A DNA stretch of 64,000 nucleotides, from the NCBI GenBank assembly GCA_946220865.1, contig CAMJYM010000002.1, positions 1-64,000 on the forward strand, read 5' to 3'. Within the stretch, counting starts at the first letter, position 1, and every line of letters begins with the position of its first letter. This stretch comes from an uncultured Clostridia bacterium. Its GTDB lineage: Bacteria > Bacillota > Clostridia > Saccharofermentanales > DTU023. The translations under genes and the position numbers were made by a program. The notes under the pieces were generated by a model, which saw only the letters and a program-made list of their open reading frames with translations, ran no database searches and was not told the DNA's origin. This document shows positions 27,130-38,350 of this stretch, in pieces.

Positions 27130-28362
27130 TTAGTCGAGGAAATCCCGATAGAAGGGCATCGACATGCAGTGAGGGCCCCCTCTGCCCCGTGATATCTCCG
27201 ACGAGGGTAACTTGTGAAGCGTTAACCCCACTTCTTCAAAGAGGCGATTGGTGACGCGATTGCGATCATAGACGATAATTTCTCCGGGGGCGAGAGCCAG
27301 GGTATTGGAGCCGTCGTTCCACTGTTCACGCTGGGCGTCAATGGGACCGCCACCGCCGCAGGGAATAAGGCGTACTTTTTCCAGACCAAGAAAGCGCTGA
27401 AGGATATCTTCCAGACTGCCCTCCAGATCTTCGCTGAACACCTGGCCATTCTCCAGACGAATATCTGTCACCTCAAGGGTTTTCGTAATTCCGGGATGAA
27501 CCACAAAGAGGTCCCGGTCAAGTTGGGTAAAGACCGTATCCAGATGCATGAAGGCACGGGTCGACGGTATTTTAAAAGCAAGCACATGTTCCAGTCTGCG
27601 GTCACCACCTGCCTGCAGCAATTCTTCTGCGAGCCGTGTAATAGCTGTTTGCGAGGTACGCTGAGAAAGCCCGATGGCGATGACATTTTCGCCCAGAATG
27701 AGAATATCCCCGCCCTCAATGTAGCTGTCAGCCTCATTACGGCTGTAGAGCGGAATCTTCCCCGCGAAGTCCGGATGCCTGCGAAAGATCGTTTCCGCAA
27801 TAATCGTCTCGCGCCGCCTGGCCGGGTAAAACATGCTGCTGATGGAAACACCGTTCCCAAGAACAATAAAGGGATCGCGGGTAAAATAGAGATTGGGCAG
27901 GGGGTCCAGAATCAACGGATTGTCTTTGCCGCCCAGGTCCTCGAAGAGCGCAATGTCACGATCTGGCGCTTCTTCTTTGCGCAGGCCGCGGATAAGGGCA
28001 TCGACCATTTTGTGACTGTCTGCATAGTCCAGATAATGGCGTTTGAGCTTATCCAGCTGTCTGGCACTGTACGTTGTTCCGCTCCCCAGATACTGTTCCA
28101 GGAAGTCTTCACGACAATGGGCCTGATCGAGCGTATCCGCCAGCAAATCCTCGACAAAAATAGTCTGAACTCCGGCATTTTTGAAAATGTCCAGATAGGC
28201 GTCGTATTCCTCTCCTGCCCTGACGAAATCAGGAATATCATCAAAAAGCAGGCGCTTCATGATATCGGGCGTCAGATTCTCCAGCTCACGCGACGGCTTA
28301 TGTAAAAGCACCGTGCGCAGCTTTCCAATTTCAGAATAGACATGCAGCTTTGAAATCTCCAC
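27130..28362 (-). CDS. arcA: Arginine deiminase
   Basis: First enzyme of the pathway: arginine + water gives citrulline + ammonia. The 410-residue protein has LPNLYFTRDPF, the substrate-binding SYIEGGD, MHLDTVFTQ with its catalytic His, and the catalytic cysteine in RGRGGPHCMSMPFYRD near the C-terminus. The start is a GTG with a strong AGGAGGGGG ribosome site. It heads arcA-arcB-arcC; no arginine/ornithine antiporter gene is in the window. Confidence 0.97.
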   Translation of the reverse strand: MEISKLHVYSEIGKLRTVLLHKPSRELENLTPDIMKRLLFDDIPDFVRAGEEYDAYLDIFKNAGVQTIFVEDLLADTLDQAHCREDFLEQYLGSGTTYSARQLDKLKRHYLDYADSHKMVDALIRGLRKEEAPDRDIALFEDLGGKDNPLILDPLPNLYFTRDPFIVLGNGVSISSMFYPARRRETIIAETIFRRHPDFAGKIPLYSRNEADSYIEGGDILILGENVIAIGLSQRTSQTAITRLAEELLQAGGDRRLEHVLAFKIPSTRAFMHLDTVFTQLDRDLFVVHPGITKTLEVTDIRLENGQVFSEDLEGSLEDILQRFLGLEKVRLIPCGGGGPIDAQREQWNDGSNTLALAPGEIIVYDRNRVTNRLFEEVGLTLHKLPSSEISRGRGGPHCMSMPFYRDFLD

Positions 28363-28383
28363 CGCTGAACCCCCTCCTCTAAC

Positions 28384-28398
28384 TCACCATCCGGGTGA
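28384..28398. promoter_or_regulatory. Inverted repeat upstream of arcA
   Basis: TCACC-ATCCG-GGTGA, perfect 5-bp arms, lies just upstream of the arcA ribosome site. It could be an operator or leader hairpin. It does not look like a standard ArgR box, and I cannot assign a regulator. Confidence 0.3.
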
Positions 28399-28609
28399 TA
28401 AGGAAAAAAAGAAAGTTGAAGCCTGGTGCAACAGAATTTTCATCGAGCGATCAAAATCTGTGCAAACGTCTGTTTTTTATTGACCAGCTCTCCTTCTTTT
28501 TCTGTTTATAGATGAACTTTAGCAGATGACCAGAAGCTTAGCAATGAAGCGCCTCAGGCCCTTAGCGCATTTTATTCCGTGCTGTGCATATTATTGCTGC
28601 TCTTCAAAC

Positions 28610-28643
28610 AAAAAGAGCGCGGGACTGCACAAGCCCCGCGCTC
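28610..28643 (-). terminator. Intrinsic terminator of the rpiB-lon-HerA operon
   Basis: Minus strand GAGCGCGGG / CCCGCGCTC 9-bp stem followed by TTTTTGTTT, about 20 bases past the stop of the HerA-like gene. Confidence 0.85.
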
Positions 28644-28663
28644 AGACGAATAAAAATTTATTT

Positions 28664-31201
28664 TCAGCGCTGTTCCCAGAAAAGTCCGAAAAGGCGAATC
28701 TGAATGTCCCGCTTGAGGGGCTTCAGTTTCTTTTCTTCGATTCTATTGGCGCTGGCCTCGAGCTGCTCGCCAAGCTTCTGCAGCTCACCTGCCATCTCTT
28801 CCTGAAGCGCCTCCAGCTCCTGACGGCGGACTTCCAGAGTTTCCTCTGCTCTGCCGATATCGTGGCTGTCCCGATTCGCCCGGGAGGCGGCCCGGCTGGC
28901 TGTCGTCGCACGACTAAAGGTGGTGCTGGAAAGCATTTTGCGTCCTAAAACCGCGGAGAGAATCGTTGCTCCGACGGAGATGGCGGCCTGGCGTTTAGAG
29001 TCTACCGCCTGGGACTCTTCACGGGCTACGGCCTGCTCAGCCTTGCGAACCTTCTCCTCGAGTGTTGCCAGCCGTTTCTGATAGCGGGATTCCAGTTTGG
29101 CCAGTTCGGCGTCGCGCTGCTCACGCGTCTCGCGCTGCAGGCGGATACGAAAATCCCGCTCAGACTCTCCGGGTTCTGAGGTGCATTTATAGTCCGGGCT
29201 GCTGTAGCGGCTCAGAGAAGCATGCTGGTAGAGATAATCCTGAAGCTGATTCGACCATGCTTTAAGATTTGCCTTGTCGTAGGCTGACTGGGGCGGTGCC
29301 TGCAACTGAGCTCCCGCAGGAAAATTGCGACTCAGGTTCTCAGGGCTCAGATCAAGGACCTCACTGCGCGACCAGTCCACAGGCAGGATACCGTTGCTGA
29401 TCTCGGTCACCCGAAATTCCCGCTCAACGGTCATGCTCTTGTCTTCTTCCTTATAGGCAATTTCCGTTAGGGCTCCCAGCAAGGGGACAAAGCTCCCTGT
29501 TCCTTTGGCAGGCAGGACAAAAGAGGAAAGTTCTGGGGGCAGGCCGGTAAGGATCATCTGAGCATTACCCGAGGCTTGAGTCGTGGGGTACGCAGCAGAG
29601 GCAGCCGGGCTTATCACCTGATCTGCATGAAAGCTATCTTCCCCACTCTGCCCGGTTATAAAAGTCGGAGCAGGACTGACCTGGGCTGCAGTCTCCACTG
29701 AGGGCCTCGTGGCGAATCCGGCATCGGCAACGGTTTCACGGTCCTCAGCTGAAACCAGGCTGAGTTTGCGGGCAGGTTTAAGCGGGTCACTGAGGCCGAG
29801 CTGCTTTAACTGAACGATATCAGCCCGGCTCATCGGTCCTTTGAGATAAGAGAGGCAGTGCCGGGATTTGAAGACAACACTGTGCGCGGCATGTACATCG
29901 TGAAGCAGGAAACAGCGTTTATCCAGCCCACTCAAAACACTTTCCAGCTCGCTGGCGGAGAGATTTTCTCCTGAGCTGAGGGCAGCGCCCTGCAGGCCTT
30001 CAATTAAGCGGCTGCGGTCATTTTCTGTCTGCAGGCGACCGATAAACCAACTGCCGATGTTGGCCAGCCCTTTGTAATCAAGATCCATACTGTTCTGAGT
30101 ACAGAGTAAAACGCCCAGGCCATAGGCGCGGCCCTGTTTGAGCAGGCGCAATAGCGCGTCTTTGGAAGGCGGATTTTTAACAGGCGGAAAGTAACCGTAG
30201 ATTTCGTCCATGTAGAGTATGGTGTGCAGACTTTCAGAGCCGCTCTGCCGGCGCATCCAGGCGAGCACCTGATTGAGCAGCAGGGTGACAAAAAACATAC
30301 GTTCACTTTCGCTGAGATGGGCAATACTGAGGATGGCCAGGCGGGGTTTGCCTTCGCGTGTGTAGAGCAGGTTCTCCACATCCAGGGGCTGACCCATAAG
30401 CCACTGGGCAAAGCCGGGAGAAGCGAGCAGACGGTTGAAGCTCATGGCCAGAGCCGTGCGTTCTTTTTCCGGGTAAAAGCTGTTGAGATCCAGCACACCG
30501 AGGCGGTCAAAGGGAGGTTTGATGATCAGGCCGATGAGATCGGCAAGGGTTGCATCTTTCCCCTCCTGCCAGAGCTTCATCAAAATATTGGCGATCAGGA
30601 TATGTTCACGGGAGGTCAGGGGATCAGCTTCCTGCCCCAGAAGACCGAGCAGACCAGAAGCCGCACCCTGCACAAGATCAGACATGACTTCAATGTCTTC
30701 ACGTGTCGCCTCGGGAGGCGCCGAAAGCAGGCTGAGGATGGAAAGGGGTTCACCACTGTTACTGCCGGGAGTAAAGATCGTGATGTCGGCTTTCTCGCGC
30801 AGCAGGCGGATGCGTTCGCCGCTTTGACCGGAGGCTTCTAGGCCCTGCCGCCACTGAGCAGCCAGAGCGCTCGCCTTTTCCTCCACACTGAGGCCTTCAC
30901 TGCGCGCCTGCTCCGCATTGACCCAGGGGCGGAAGTCTTCTGGAGAAAGTTCAGGAAAACTGAGACAGAGATTGCCCATATCGCCTTTGGGATCGATGAT
31001 CAGGGCAGGAATTCCGTCAATAGCCGCTTCTTCCAGCAAGTCGATACACAGGCCGGTTTTGCCTGAACCCGTCATGCCAACGCAAAAGCCATGTGTGGTG
31101 AGATGAGACGACGGGTACATGAGCAGCGGGGCTTCCTCCCTCCCGTCACCTGTCTGCTCCTGACCCAGGTAAAAATAGCCAAGTTTCTCGAAATTCTCCA
31201 T
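28664..31201 (-). CDS. HerA-like P-loop ATPase with C-terminal coiled coil
   Basis: An 845-residue ATPase of the HerA/FtsK/VirB4 superfamily (DUF87 type). Walker A is GMTGSGKTG at residues 42-50 and Walker B TILYMDEIYGYFPP near residue 325; a late arginine/sensor region contains GSWFIGRLQTENDRSRLIEG. Residues ~470-600 are Ala/Ser/Gln-rich and variable. Residues ~670-830 are charged heptads with an AATT/SRAASRA segment, a long coiled coil. There is no NurA nuclease gene nearby. It is the last gene of a row with rpiB and lon (17 bases after lon). The substrate could be DNA or protein; I cannot say. Confidence 0.8.
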   Translation of the reverse strand: MENFEKLGYFYLGQEQTGDGREEAPLLMYPSSHLTTHGFCVGMTGSGKTGLCIDLLEEAAIDGIPALIIDPKGDMGNLCLSFPELSPEDFRPWVNAEQARSEGLSVEEKASALAAQWRQGLEASGQSGERIRLLREKADITIFTPGSNSGEPLSILSLLSAPPEATREDIEVMSDLVQGAASGLLGLLGQEADPLTSREHILIANILMKLWQEGKDATLADLIGLIIKPPFDRLGVLDLNSFYPEKERTALAMSFNRLLASPGFAQWLMGQPLDVENLLYTREGKPRLAILSIAHLSESERMFFVTLLLNQVLAWMRRQSGSESLHTILYMDEIYGYFPPVKNPPSKDALLRLLKQGRAYGLGVLLCTQNSMDLDYKGLANIGSWFIGRLQTENDRSRLIEGLQGAALSSGENLSASELESVLSGLDKRCFLLHDVHAAHSVVFKSRHCLSYLKGPMSRADIVQLKQLGLSDPLKPARKLSLVSAEDRETVADAGFATRPSVETAAQVSPAPTFITGQSGEDSFHADQVISPAASAAYPTTQASGNAQMILTGLPPELSSFVLPAKGTGSFVPLLGALTEIAYKEEDKSMTVEREFRVTEISNGILPVDWSRSEVLDLSPENLSRNFPAGAQLQAPPQSAYDKANLKAWSNQLQDYLYQHASLSRYSSPDYKCTSEPGESERDFRIRLQRETREQRDAELAKLESRYQKRLATLEEKVRKAEQAVAREESQAVDSKRQAAISVGATILSAVLGRKMLSSTTFSRATTASRAASRANRDSHDIGRAEETLEVRRQELEALQEEMAGELQKLGEQLEASANRIEEKKLKPLKRDIQIRLFGLFWEQR

Positions 31202-31218
31202 GTTCTGCTCCTTTCAGG

Positions 31219-33741
<2,523 letters not shown>

Positions 33742-33785
33742 AGACTCACCTGACGGAAAGTTTTGAGGCTTATCCGATTTTCTTT

Positions 33786-34226
33786 TTACTTTGCAGCAAG
33801 GGCGTCGATCTTCGCGACACGCCGGGCATGACGGTCGCCCAGGAAAGATGCTCCCATATAGGCTTTGAGCATATCCATGGCTTTTTCAATCCCCACCGTG
33901 CGTCCACCCAGGCAAAGGCAATTGGCATTGTTGTGTTCTTTAGCCATACGGGCAGAATAACTATCCGCCAGTAAGGCTGCACGAATCCCTGGAAGCTTAT
34001 TCGCGGCCATACTCATTCCCAGACCAGTGCCACAGCAGAGGATCACAAAATCCGCCTGCTTTTCCTGCATCATATGGCAGGCTTCGACAGCTTTATCCGG
34101 GTAATCCACACGAGTCTCCTCATAAACGCCTACATCGCAGAGTTCATGTCCTTCGGCTTTAAGTCTTTCTGCGATCTCATTTTTAAGCAATACACCACCA
34201 TGATCAGCGCCAAGTACAATTTTCAT
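33786..34226 (-). CDS. rpiB: Ribose-5-phosphate isomerase B
   Basis: Interconverts ribose-5-phosphate and ribulose-5-phosphate in the pentose phosphate pathway. The 146-residue protein opens MKIVLGADHGGVLLKN and has the catalytic cysteine in ILCCGTGLGMSMAANK and the conserved YSARMAKEHNNAN with its catalytic His. Length and motifs are typical of the RpiB/LacAB family. It is the first gene of the leftward rpiB-lon-HerA row. Confidence 0.95.
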   Translation of the reverse strand: MKIVLGADHGGVLLKNEIAERLKAEGHELCDVGVYEETRVDYPDKAVEACHMMQEKQADFVILCCGTGLGMSMAANKLPGIRAALLADSYSARMAKEHNNANCLCLGGRTVGIEKAMDMLKAYMGASFLGDRHARRVAKIDALAAK

Positions 34227-34458
34227 AAATCTTATTTTTCGCTCCTTTTTCCTGTCTTAACTTTTTCTTATTTCATAGTATAGCAGCCTCTGTCCTTTCT
34301 TCAGAGTAAGAACCCTAAGTGAAGGCTGTAAAGAAAATGCTTCCGCAAGGCTCAGGTCAAAGAAAAAAGGGCCATCTCTTTATTTGCTATGCTCCCCTCT
34401 TCAGGACACTTAAAATCGACTACAAAGGAGGTGCAGGTCAAGGAATCGGACAATTTAA
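34227..34458. other. Gene-free part of the rpiB/vapB divergent interval
   Basis: No gene is supported here. On the minus strand TATACT at 34278-34283 is a likely -10 box for rpiB, but its -35 region is weak. An AAAGGAGG sequence near 34423 is not followed by a convincing frame. Confidence 0.4.
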
Positions 34459-34508
34459 AAATTATTAAGAACGAAATAATTTAATATGTCGCCCGATTTA
34501 GCTATAAT
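34459..34508 (+). promoter_or_regulatory. Promoter and overlapping palindrome of the VapBC-type operon
   Basis: A perfect TATAAT (34503-34508) lies 17 bases after a weak -35 (TTTAAT). Overlapping the -35 is the inverted repeat AAATTATT-8 bases-AATAATTT (34459-34482). Toxin-antitoxin operons are commonly repressed by their own complex at such sites; autoregulation is inferred. Confidence 0.5.
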
Positions 34509-34544
34509 AAAGATAAACTCAATCATGAGAGGAGGAAGCAGATC

Positions 34545-34760
34545 ATGTCGATTACTGCGACCGAACTGAAAAGCAATCTCGGAAAGTATCTTCTGCTTGC
34601 AGCGACTGAGGATATCTTCATCACCCGTAACGGCAAGGTTGTTGCCAAACTCTCCAATCCGCATCAGGACAGATTAGCTGTGGCCAAATCCCTGTTCGGT
34701 ATTCTTCCGGCAGATGTGACCTTGGAGGAAGCGAAGGATGAAAGGCTGCAGCAGATATGA
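34545..34760 (+). CDS. Antitoxin, Phd/YefM-like (partner of a PIN-domain toxin)
   Basis: A 71-residue protein. The N-terminus MSITATELKSNLGKYLLLAA followed by EDIFITRNGKVVAKL is the DNA-binding Phd/YefM fold opening. The C-terminal part (LPADVTLEEAKDERLQQI) is the toxin-binding tail. The ATG follows GAGGAGG. The stop overlaps the toxin start (ATGA), a typical coupled antitoxin-toxin order. Confidence 0.85.
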   Translation: MSITATELKSNLGKYLLLAATEDIFITRNGKVVAKLSNPHQDRLAVAKSLFGILPADVTLEEAKDERLQQI

Positions 34761-35197
34761 GAGCGGTCATTGATACCTGTGTCATCGTGGACGTGCTGCA
34801 AAGCCGTGAACCGTTCTGCAAGGATGCGCAATCTATTTTCCTGCTCTGCGCCAACCGTCAGTTCATGGGCTTTCTGACGGCGAAAGCCATCACGGATATT
34901 TTTTACCTGACGCACCGGCAAACGCACAGTGACAGGGAAAGCCGTAATATTTTAACTAAGCTCTGCACATTGTTTAATTTGCTGGACACTACAGCGTTGG
35001 ACATCCGCAAGGCTATTACTGCAGAGATTTCCGATTTTGAGGATGCCGTCATGATCGAAACGGCAGTACGCTCCAGCATGGACTGCATCGTGACGCGGAA
35101 TACTAAAGATTATAGCAAAGCGTCTATCCCTGTATATACACCGGCAGAGTTTGTGAAGCTGCTGACCGAAACAGGCGAGGGGCAAACTCGGAAATAG
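34757..35197 (+). CDS. PIN-domain ribonuclease toxin (VapC-like)
   Basis: A 146-residue PIN-domain protein. The acidic active-site residues are visible: Asp in AVIDTCVIVDVLQ at the start, a Glu/Asp region in the middle (KAITDIFYL) and the later SDFEDAVMIETAVRS with DCIVTRNTKDY, the PIN hallmark. Toxins of this family cleave specific RNAs, commonly initiator tRNA or 23S rRNA; the target here is unknown. It is slightly longer than many VapC. Its start overlaps the antitoxin by four bases. Confidence 0.88.
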   Translation: MRAVIDTCVIVDVLQSREPFCKDAQSIFLLCANRQFMGFLTAKAITDIFYLTHRQTHSDRESRNILTKLCTLFNLLDTTALDIRKAITAEISDFEDAVMIETAVRSSMDCIVTRNTKDYSKASIPVYTPAEFVKLLTETGEGQTRK

Positions 35198-35263
35198 CAG
35201 TAAAAAGACGTTATTTTTCAGGTAGGCTTGGTTCGCAAATTATTCCTTGCAGATTGTATTTTG

Positions 35264-35294
35264 CTAAGATATACTTTAGTAAAGTATATCTTAG
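35264..35294. repeat. Perfect 31-bp palindrome upstream of the ATPase/DUF234 gene
   Basis: CTAAGATATACTTTA, one central G, then its exact reverse complement. It ends 16 bases before the ATPase start codon, with only an AAGGAG ribosome site between. It is AT-rich and not followed by T's. This is a strong candidate for an operator bound by a dimer, perhaps by the ATPase itself, or a cruciform/recombination site. Confidence 0.75.
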
Positions 35295-35310
35295 CTATAA
35301 GGAGTGCCTT

Positions 35311-36720
35311 ATGTTTATTGGTCGTGAGCAGGAGCTTCAGGAGCTAAACCAACGTTTTGCTTCAGAAAACTTTGAGTTCCTGGTTTTATATGGCCGGCGC
35401 CGCATTGGAAAAACGTCATTGATCCGCGAATTTATCCTGGATAAAAAAGCCATCTATTTCATGGGTGTTGAGTCTAATGCCAAACAGAATCTGGATAATT
35501 TCAATCGCTGCATCCGGGACTCGCTGCCACACTTTCCTGCCGGGAGCCAGTTCTCGACGTTTCAGGATGCGCTGGAGTATCTCTTCTCTCTTTCATTAAA
35601 AGAGCGCCTGATATTGGTCATTGATGAATATCCGTATGTCGCCAGAGCAGACAAAAGTCTGGCCTCCACCTTGCAGCGCCTGATTGACGAATACCACCAG
35701 CGCTCAAAGTTATTTTTTATTCTTTGCGGATCATCTATGGCCTATATGGAAGACCAGGTCTTAGCCTACAAATCTCCACTATACGGACGCCGAACATGGC
35801 AAAAGAAGCTTCTTCCTTTGAGCTTTGAAGAATGCTGTCACTATCTGCGACCCATGCCGCCTGAAGATCGGGCCATCGCCTACGGAATGGTGGGAGGAAC
35901 CCCACAATACCTTCTGCAAATAGACCCCCTGCGAAGTCTGGAAGAAAATATCAAAAGCAATTTTTTAAATCCGACAGCCCTGCTATTTGATGAGCCCGTA
36001 AATTTATTCAAACAGGAGGTCAGAGAACCTGCCCTTTACACCGCCATCATGTCAGCAATCGCAGGAGGAGCAACTCGCTTAAGCGAAATCGCCGGAAAAA
36101 TCGGTGAGAGCAGTAGTGTTTGCGCCGCCTATCTTCGCCAGCTCATCGATTTAGACCTTATTCAGAAGGAAACGCCGTACGGGGAAAAGGCCTGCCGAAA
36201 ATCGCTTTATTCCATTATCGACCCTCTTTTTCGATTCTGGTATCGTTTTATTTTGAATAACAGTTCATTGATTTCCCGCGGCGCTGTCGATCCCGCTTAT
36301 CAACGTATTGCTCCATACCTGCCCGACTACATGGGTTCTGTGTTCGAAGAAATTTGTAAGGAATACCTCTGGAAACTCCTTTTATCCGGAAAATCCCCTA
36401 TCCTCTTTCACTCTCTGGGACGTTGGTGGGGAACAAACCCCACAACGCGTCAGCAAGAAGAGATTGATATCATGGGACTTGAGAATAAATCGACCGCCAT
36501 ATTCGCAGAATGTAAATGGACTCACGAAAAAGTTGATCTGAAAGTTTTGGAAACCTTAATCCGGCGAAGTCATCTTTTTCCTATCCCCAGGACTCATTAT
36601 TTTCTCTTCGCCAAAAATGGCTTTACCAATGGGTGTCAAGATAAAGCCCGTCAGCTGGGGAACGTCACCCTCGTCGGCTACGAAGAGATACTGACCACCT
36701 TGTCTGGGGCAAATGAATAA
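35311..36720 (+). CDS. AAA-type ATPase with C-terminal DUF234 (PD-(D/E)xK-like) domain
   Basis: A 469-residue member of the 'archaeal-type' ATPase family. Walker A is GRRRIGKTSLIREF near residue 25 and Walker B RLILVIDEYPYV near residue 105, followed by FFILCGSSMAYMEDQV. A winged-helix-like region (RLSEIAGKIGESSSVCAAYL) lies near residue 265. The C-terminal DUF234 region has EEIDIMG and AECKW, the D...ExK pattern of PD-(D/E)xK nucleases. The ATG at 35311 has AAGGAG and follows the palindrome; an upstream in-frame start would lie inside it. Cellular role unknown for the family; often accessory genes. Confidence 0.85.
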   Translation: MFIGREQELQELNQRFASENFEFLVLYGRRRIGKTSLIREFILDKKAIYFMGVESNAKQNLDNFNRCIRDSLPHFPAGSQFSTFQDALEYLFSLSLKERLILVIDEYPYVARADKSLASTLQRLIDEYHQRSKLFFILCGSSMAYMEDQVLAYKSPLYGRRTWQKKLLPLSFEECCHYLRPMPPEDRAIAYGMVGGTPQYLLQIDPLRSLEENIKSNFLNPTALLFDEPVNLFKQEVREPALYTAIMSAIAGGATRLSEIAGKIGESSSVCAAYLRQLIDLDLIQKETPYGEKACRKSLYSIIDPLFRFWYRFILNNSSLISRGAVDPAYQRIAPYLPDYMGSVFEEICKEYLWKLLLSGKSPILFHSLGRWWGTNPTTRQQEEIDIMGLENKSTAIFAECKWTHEKVDLKVLETLIRRSHLFPIPRTHYFLFAKNGFTNGCQDKARQLGNVTLVGYEEILTTLSGANE

Positions 36721-36727
36721 GGAAGCG

Positions 36728-38215
36728 TTATTTTTTCAGGCGGGTGTAGGCCTTGTTCCACAAGCTGTCATAGGGCAGGCCGCAGACTTTTTCGCAGATG
36801 CGTTTTTCTTCTTCGCTGGTCGGCGTTGAATTTTCGCCTTTGCGGCGGGAGATTTCGGTTTGCACAACCTTAAATTCCCTGCCGGTGATCGGGAAATAAA
36901 TCCCGCAGACCAACATGACGAGCACCAGGATTGTGGGAACGAGGATAAAAATGCCTACGATACCGCGTTGGGTCGACAAGGCCTGTCTGGCGCCGGTGGA
37001 GGCCAGAACTTCATCGTAGCCCACGGCGCTCAGGAGAAAGCCGATGGCTGAGGCAGAAAGGCCGGAAGAGATTTTCCTGGCGAAGGTAGCCATGCCGGAA
37101 ACCACCCCTGGCCGCCTTTCTGAGGTGATCAACTCGTCCACATCTGCCATATCTGAGAGAATGGCAAAAATGCTGGTAAGCGTGGCCGCGTTGCCGATGC
37201 CGATTAAACCGGTGCAGAGAAGGACGGGCACAAGGGGCGCACCTTCATAGGAGAAGGCCAGCAGCGCGAGAGTGCCCACAATGCGAATTGGCCCTCCCAC
37301 AAGAACGGTAAATTTCTTCGATTTTTTAACCATGACGGGGCCCCAGCAGATCATACCGATGAGCTGTGAAAGCAGAAGGACGCCCATCAAATACATAAAA
37401 TAGCCATTGCCATAGCCGTTGAGCACGTCGTCGACATAATAAAGGGCCAGACCGGAGACGAAATCCATGCCGCACTGGCCGCCCAGGTAAATGCCCACGA
37501 AGAGCCTGAAGGATTTGTTGTGCAAGGTACTCCCGGCCTGCACAAAGCTCTCGCTCAGCTTGCTTTGGACCGGCTCTTTAAGTTCCTCCCAGGTGCTGAA
37601 AAACGTCACCAGGGAGCTGAGGAGAAAAAAGGCGCCTAAGACCATGGCGACTTTCAGATAGGCGGTGGCCTGGGTCGTATCTTTGATCATGAGTGAAGGC
37701 ACAATCCCGCAGACCATGGCCCCAATGGTTGACCAGATCGTCCGGGCATTGGAAAAACGTGCCCGCCGGCCATAGTCGTCGATCATATCGGGAAGAAGTC
37801 CATTATAAGGCACCATGAGGATGGTAAAGGCTGTGGAGAAGAGCACACAGGCCAGAGCATAATAGAGAAAGAGTCCCGTGTTATTGTGCGTGGAAAGAGG
37901 AATCCACATCAGGATAAAGGTAAGGACCGAAGCAAAGCCGCCAATCAGAATATAGAAGCGCTTGGGACCCCAGCGGTGTTGGCTGCGATCTGTGATATTG
38001 CCCATCATGGGATCGGTCACCGCATCCCAGAAATGACCGAGAAGCGGGACTATTCCGGCAAGAGCTGCCGGAACGCCCAGGGCTTTGATGAGAAAAACCG
38101 TAAAAAAGGTGTTGATGACCACAAAAGCGCCGCCACCGAAGAATTCCGCCATGCCGTACATCAGGCGCCTGTCGACACCATATCCCACCTTGGCTCCCGC
38201 CAGCTTTTTCTGCAT
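36728..38215 (-). CDS. MFS transporter, glycoside-pentoside-hexuronide (GPH) cation symporter family
   Basis: A 495-residue, 12-segment membrane protein of the MelB-like GPH family. The N-terminal KVGYGVDRRLMYGMAEFF and the signature DAVTDPMMGNITDRSQHRWG (family D-x-x-x-DP-x-x-G motif) are clear. GPH proteins import glycosides or uronides with Na+ or H+. No glycosidase lies next to it, so the substrate is open. It is transcribed away from the hydrolase pair. Confidence 0.87.
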   Translation of the reverse strand: MQKKLAGAKVGYGVDRRLMYGMAEFFGGGAFVVINTFFTVFLIKALGVPAALAGIVPLLGHFWDAVTDPMMGNITDRSQHRWGPKRFYILIGGFASVLTFILMWIPLSTHNNTGLFLYYALACVLFSTAFTILMVPYNGLLPDMIDDYGRRARFSNARTIWSTIGAMVCGIVPSLMIKDTTQATAYLKVAMVLGAFFLLSSLVTFFSTWEELKEPVQSKLSESFVQAGSTLHNKSFRLFVGIYLGGQCGMDFVSGLALYYVDDVLNGYGNGYFMYLMGVLLLSQLIGMICWGPVMVKKSKKFTVLVGGPIRIVGTLALLAFSYEGAPLVPVLLCTGLIGIGNAATLTSIFAILSDMADVDELITSERRPGVVSGMATFARKISSGLSASAIGFLLSAVGYDEVLASTGARQALSTQRGIVGIFILVPTILVLVMLVCGIYFPITGREFKVVQTEISRRKGENSTPTSEEEKRICEKVCGLPYDSLWNKAYTRLKK

Positions 38216-38267
38216 AAATCACCTCTTCTAAGCTGCTCAGGCCATTACCCTGGCGTTTCCCCGGAGC

Positions 38268-38296
38268 TTTACATCTCCTTGAACACTAAATATCAT
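38268..38296 (+). promoter_or_regulatory. Promoter of the hydrolase pair
   Basis: TTTACA (five of six) and TATCAT (five of six) are separated by exactly 17 bases, about 50 bases before the first hydrolase start. A short inverted repeat CACTA / TAGTG overlaps the -10 box. Confidence 0.6.
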
Positions 38297-38350
38297 AATA
38301 GTGAATGTACAGAGGCCTTTCAACCGCAGAAAACAGGCAGGAAATAAGTG

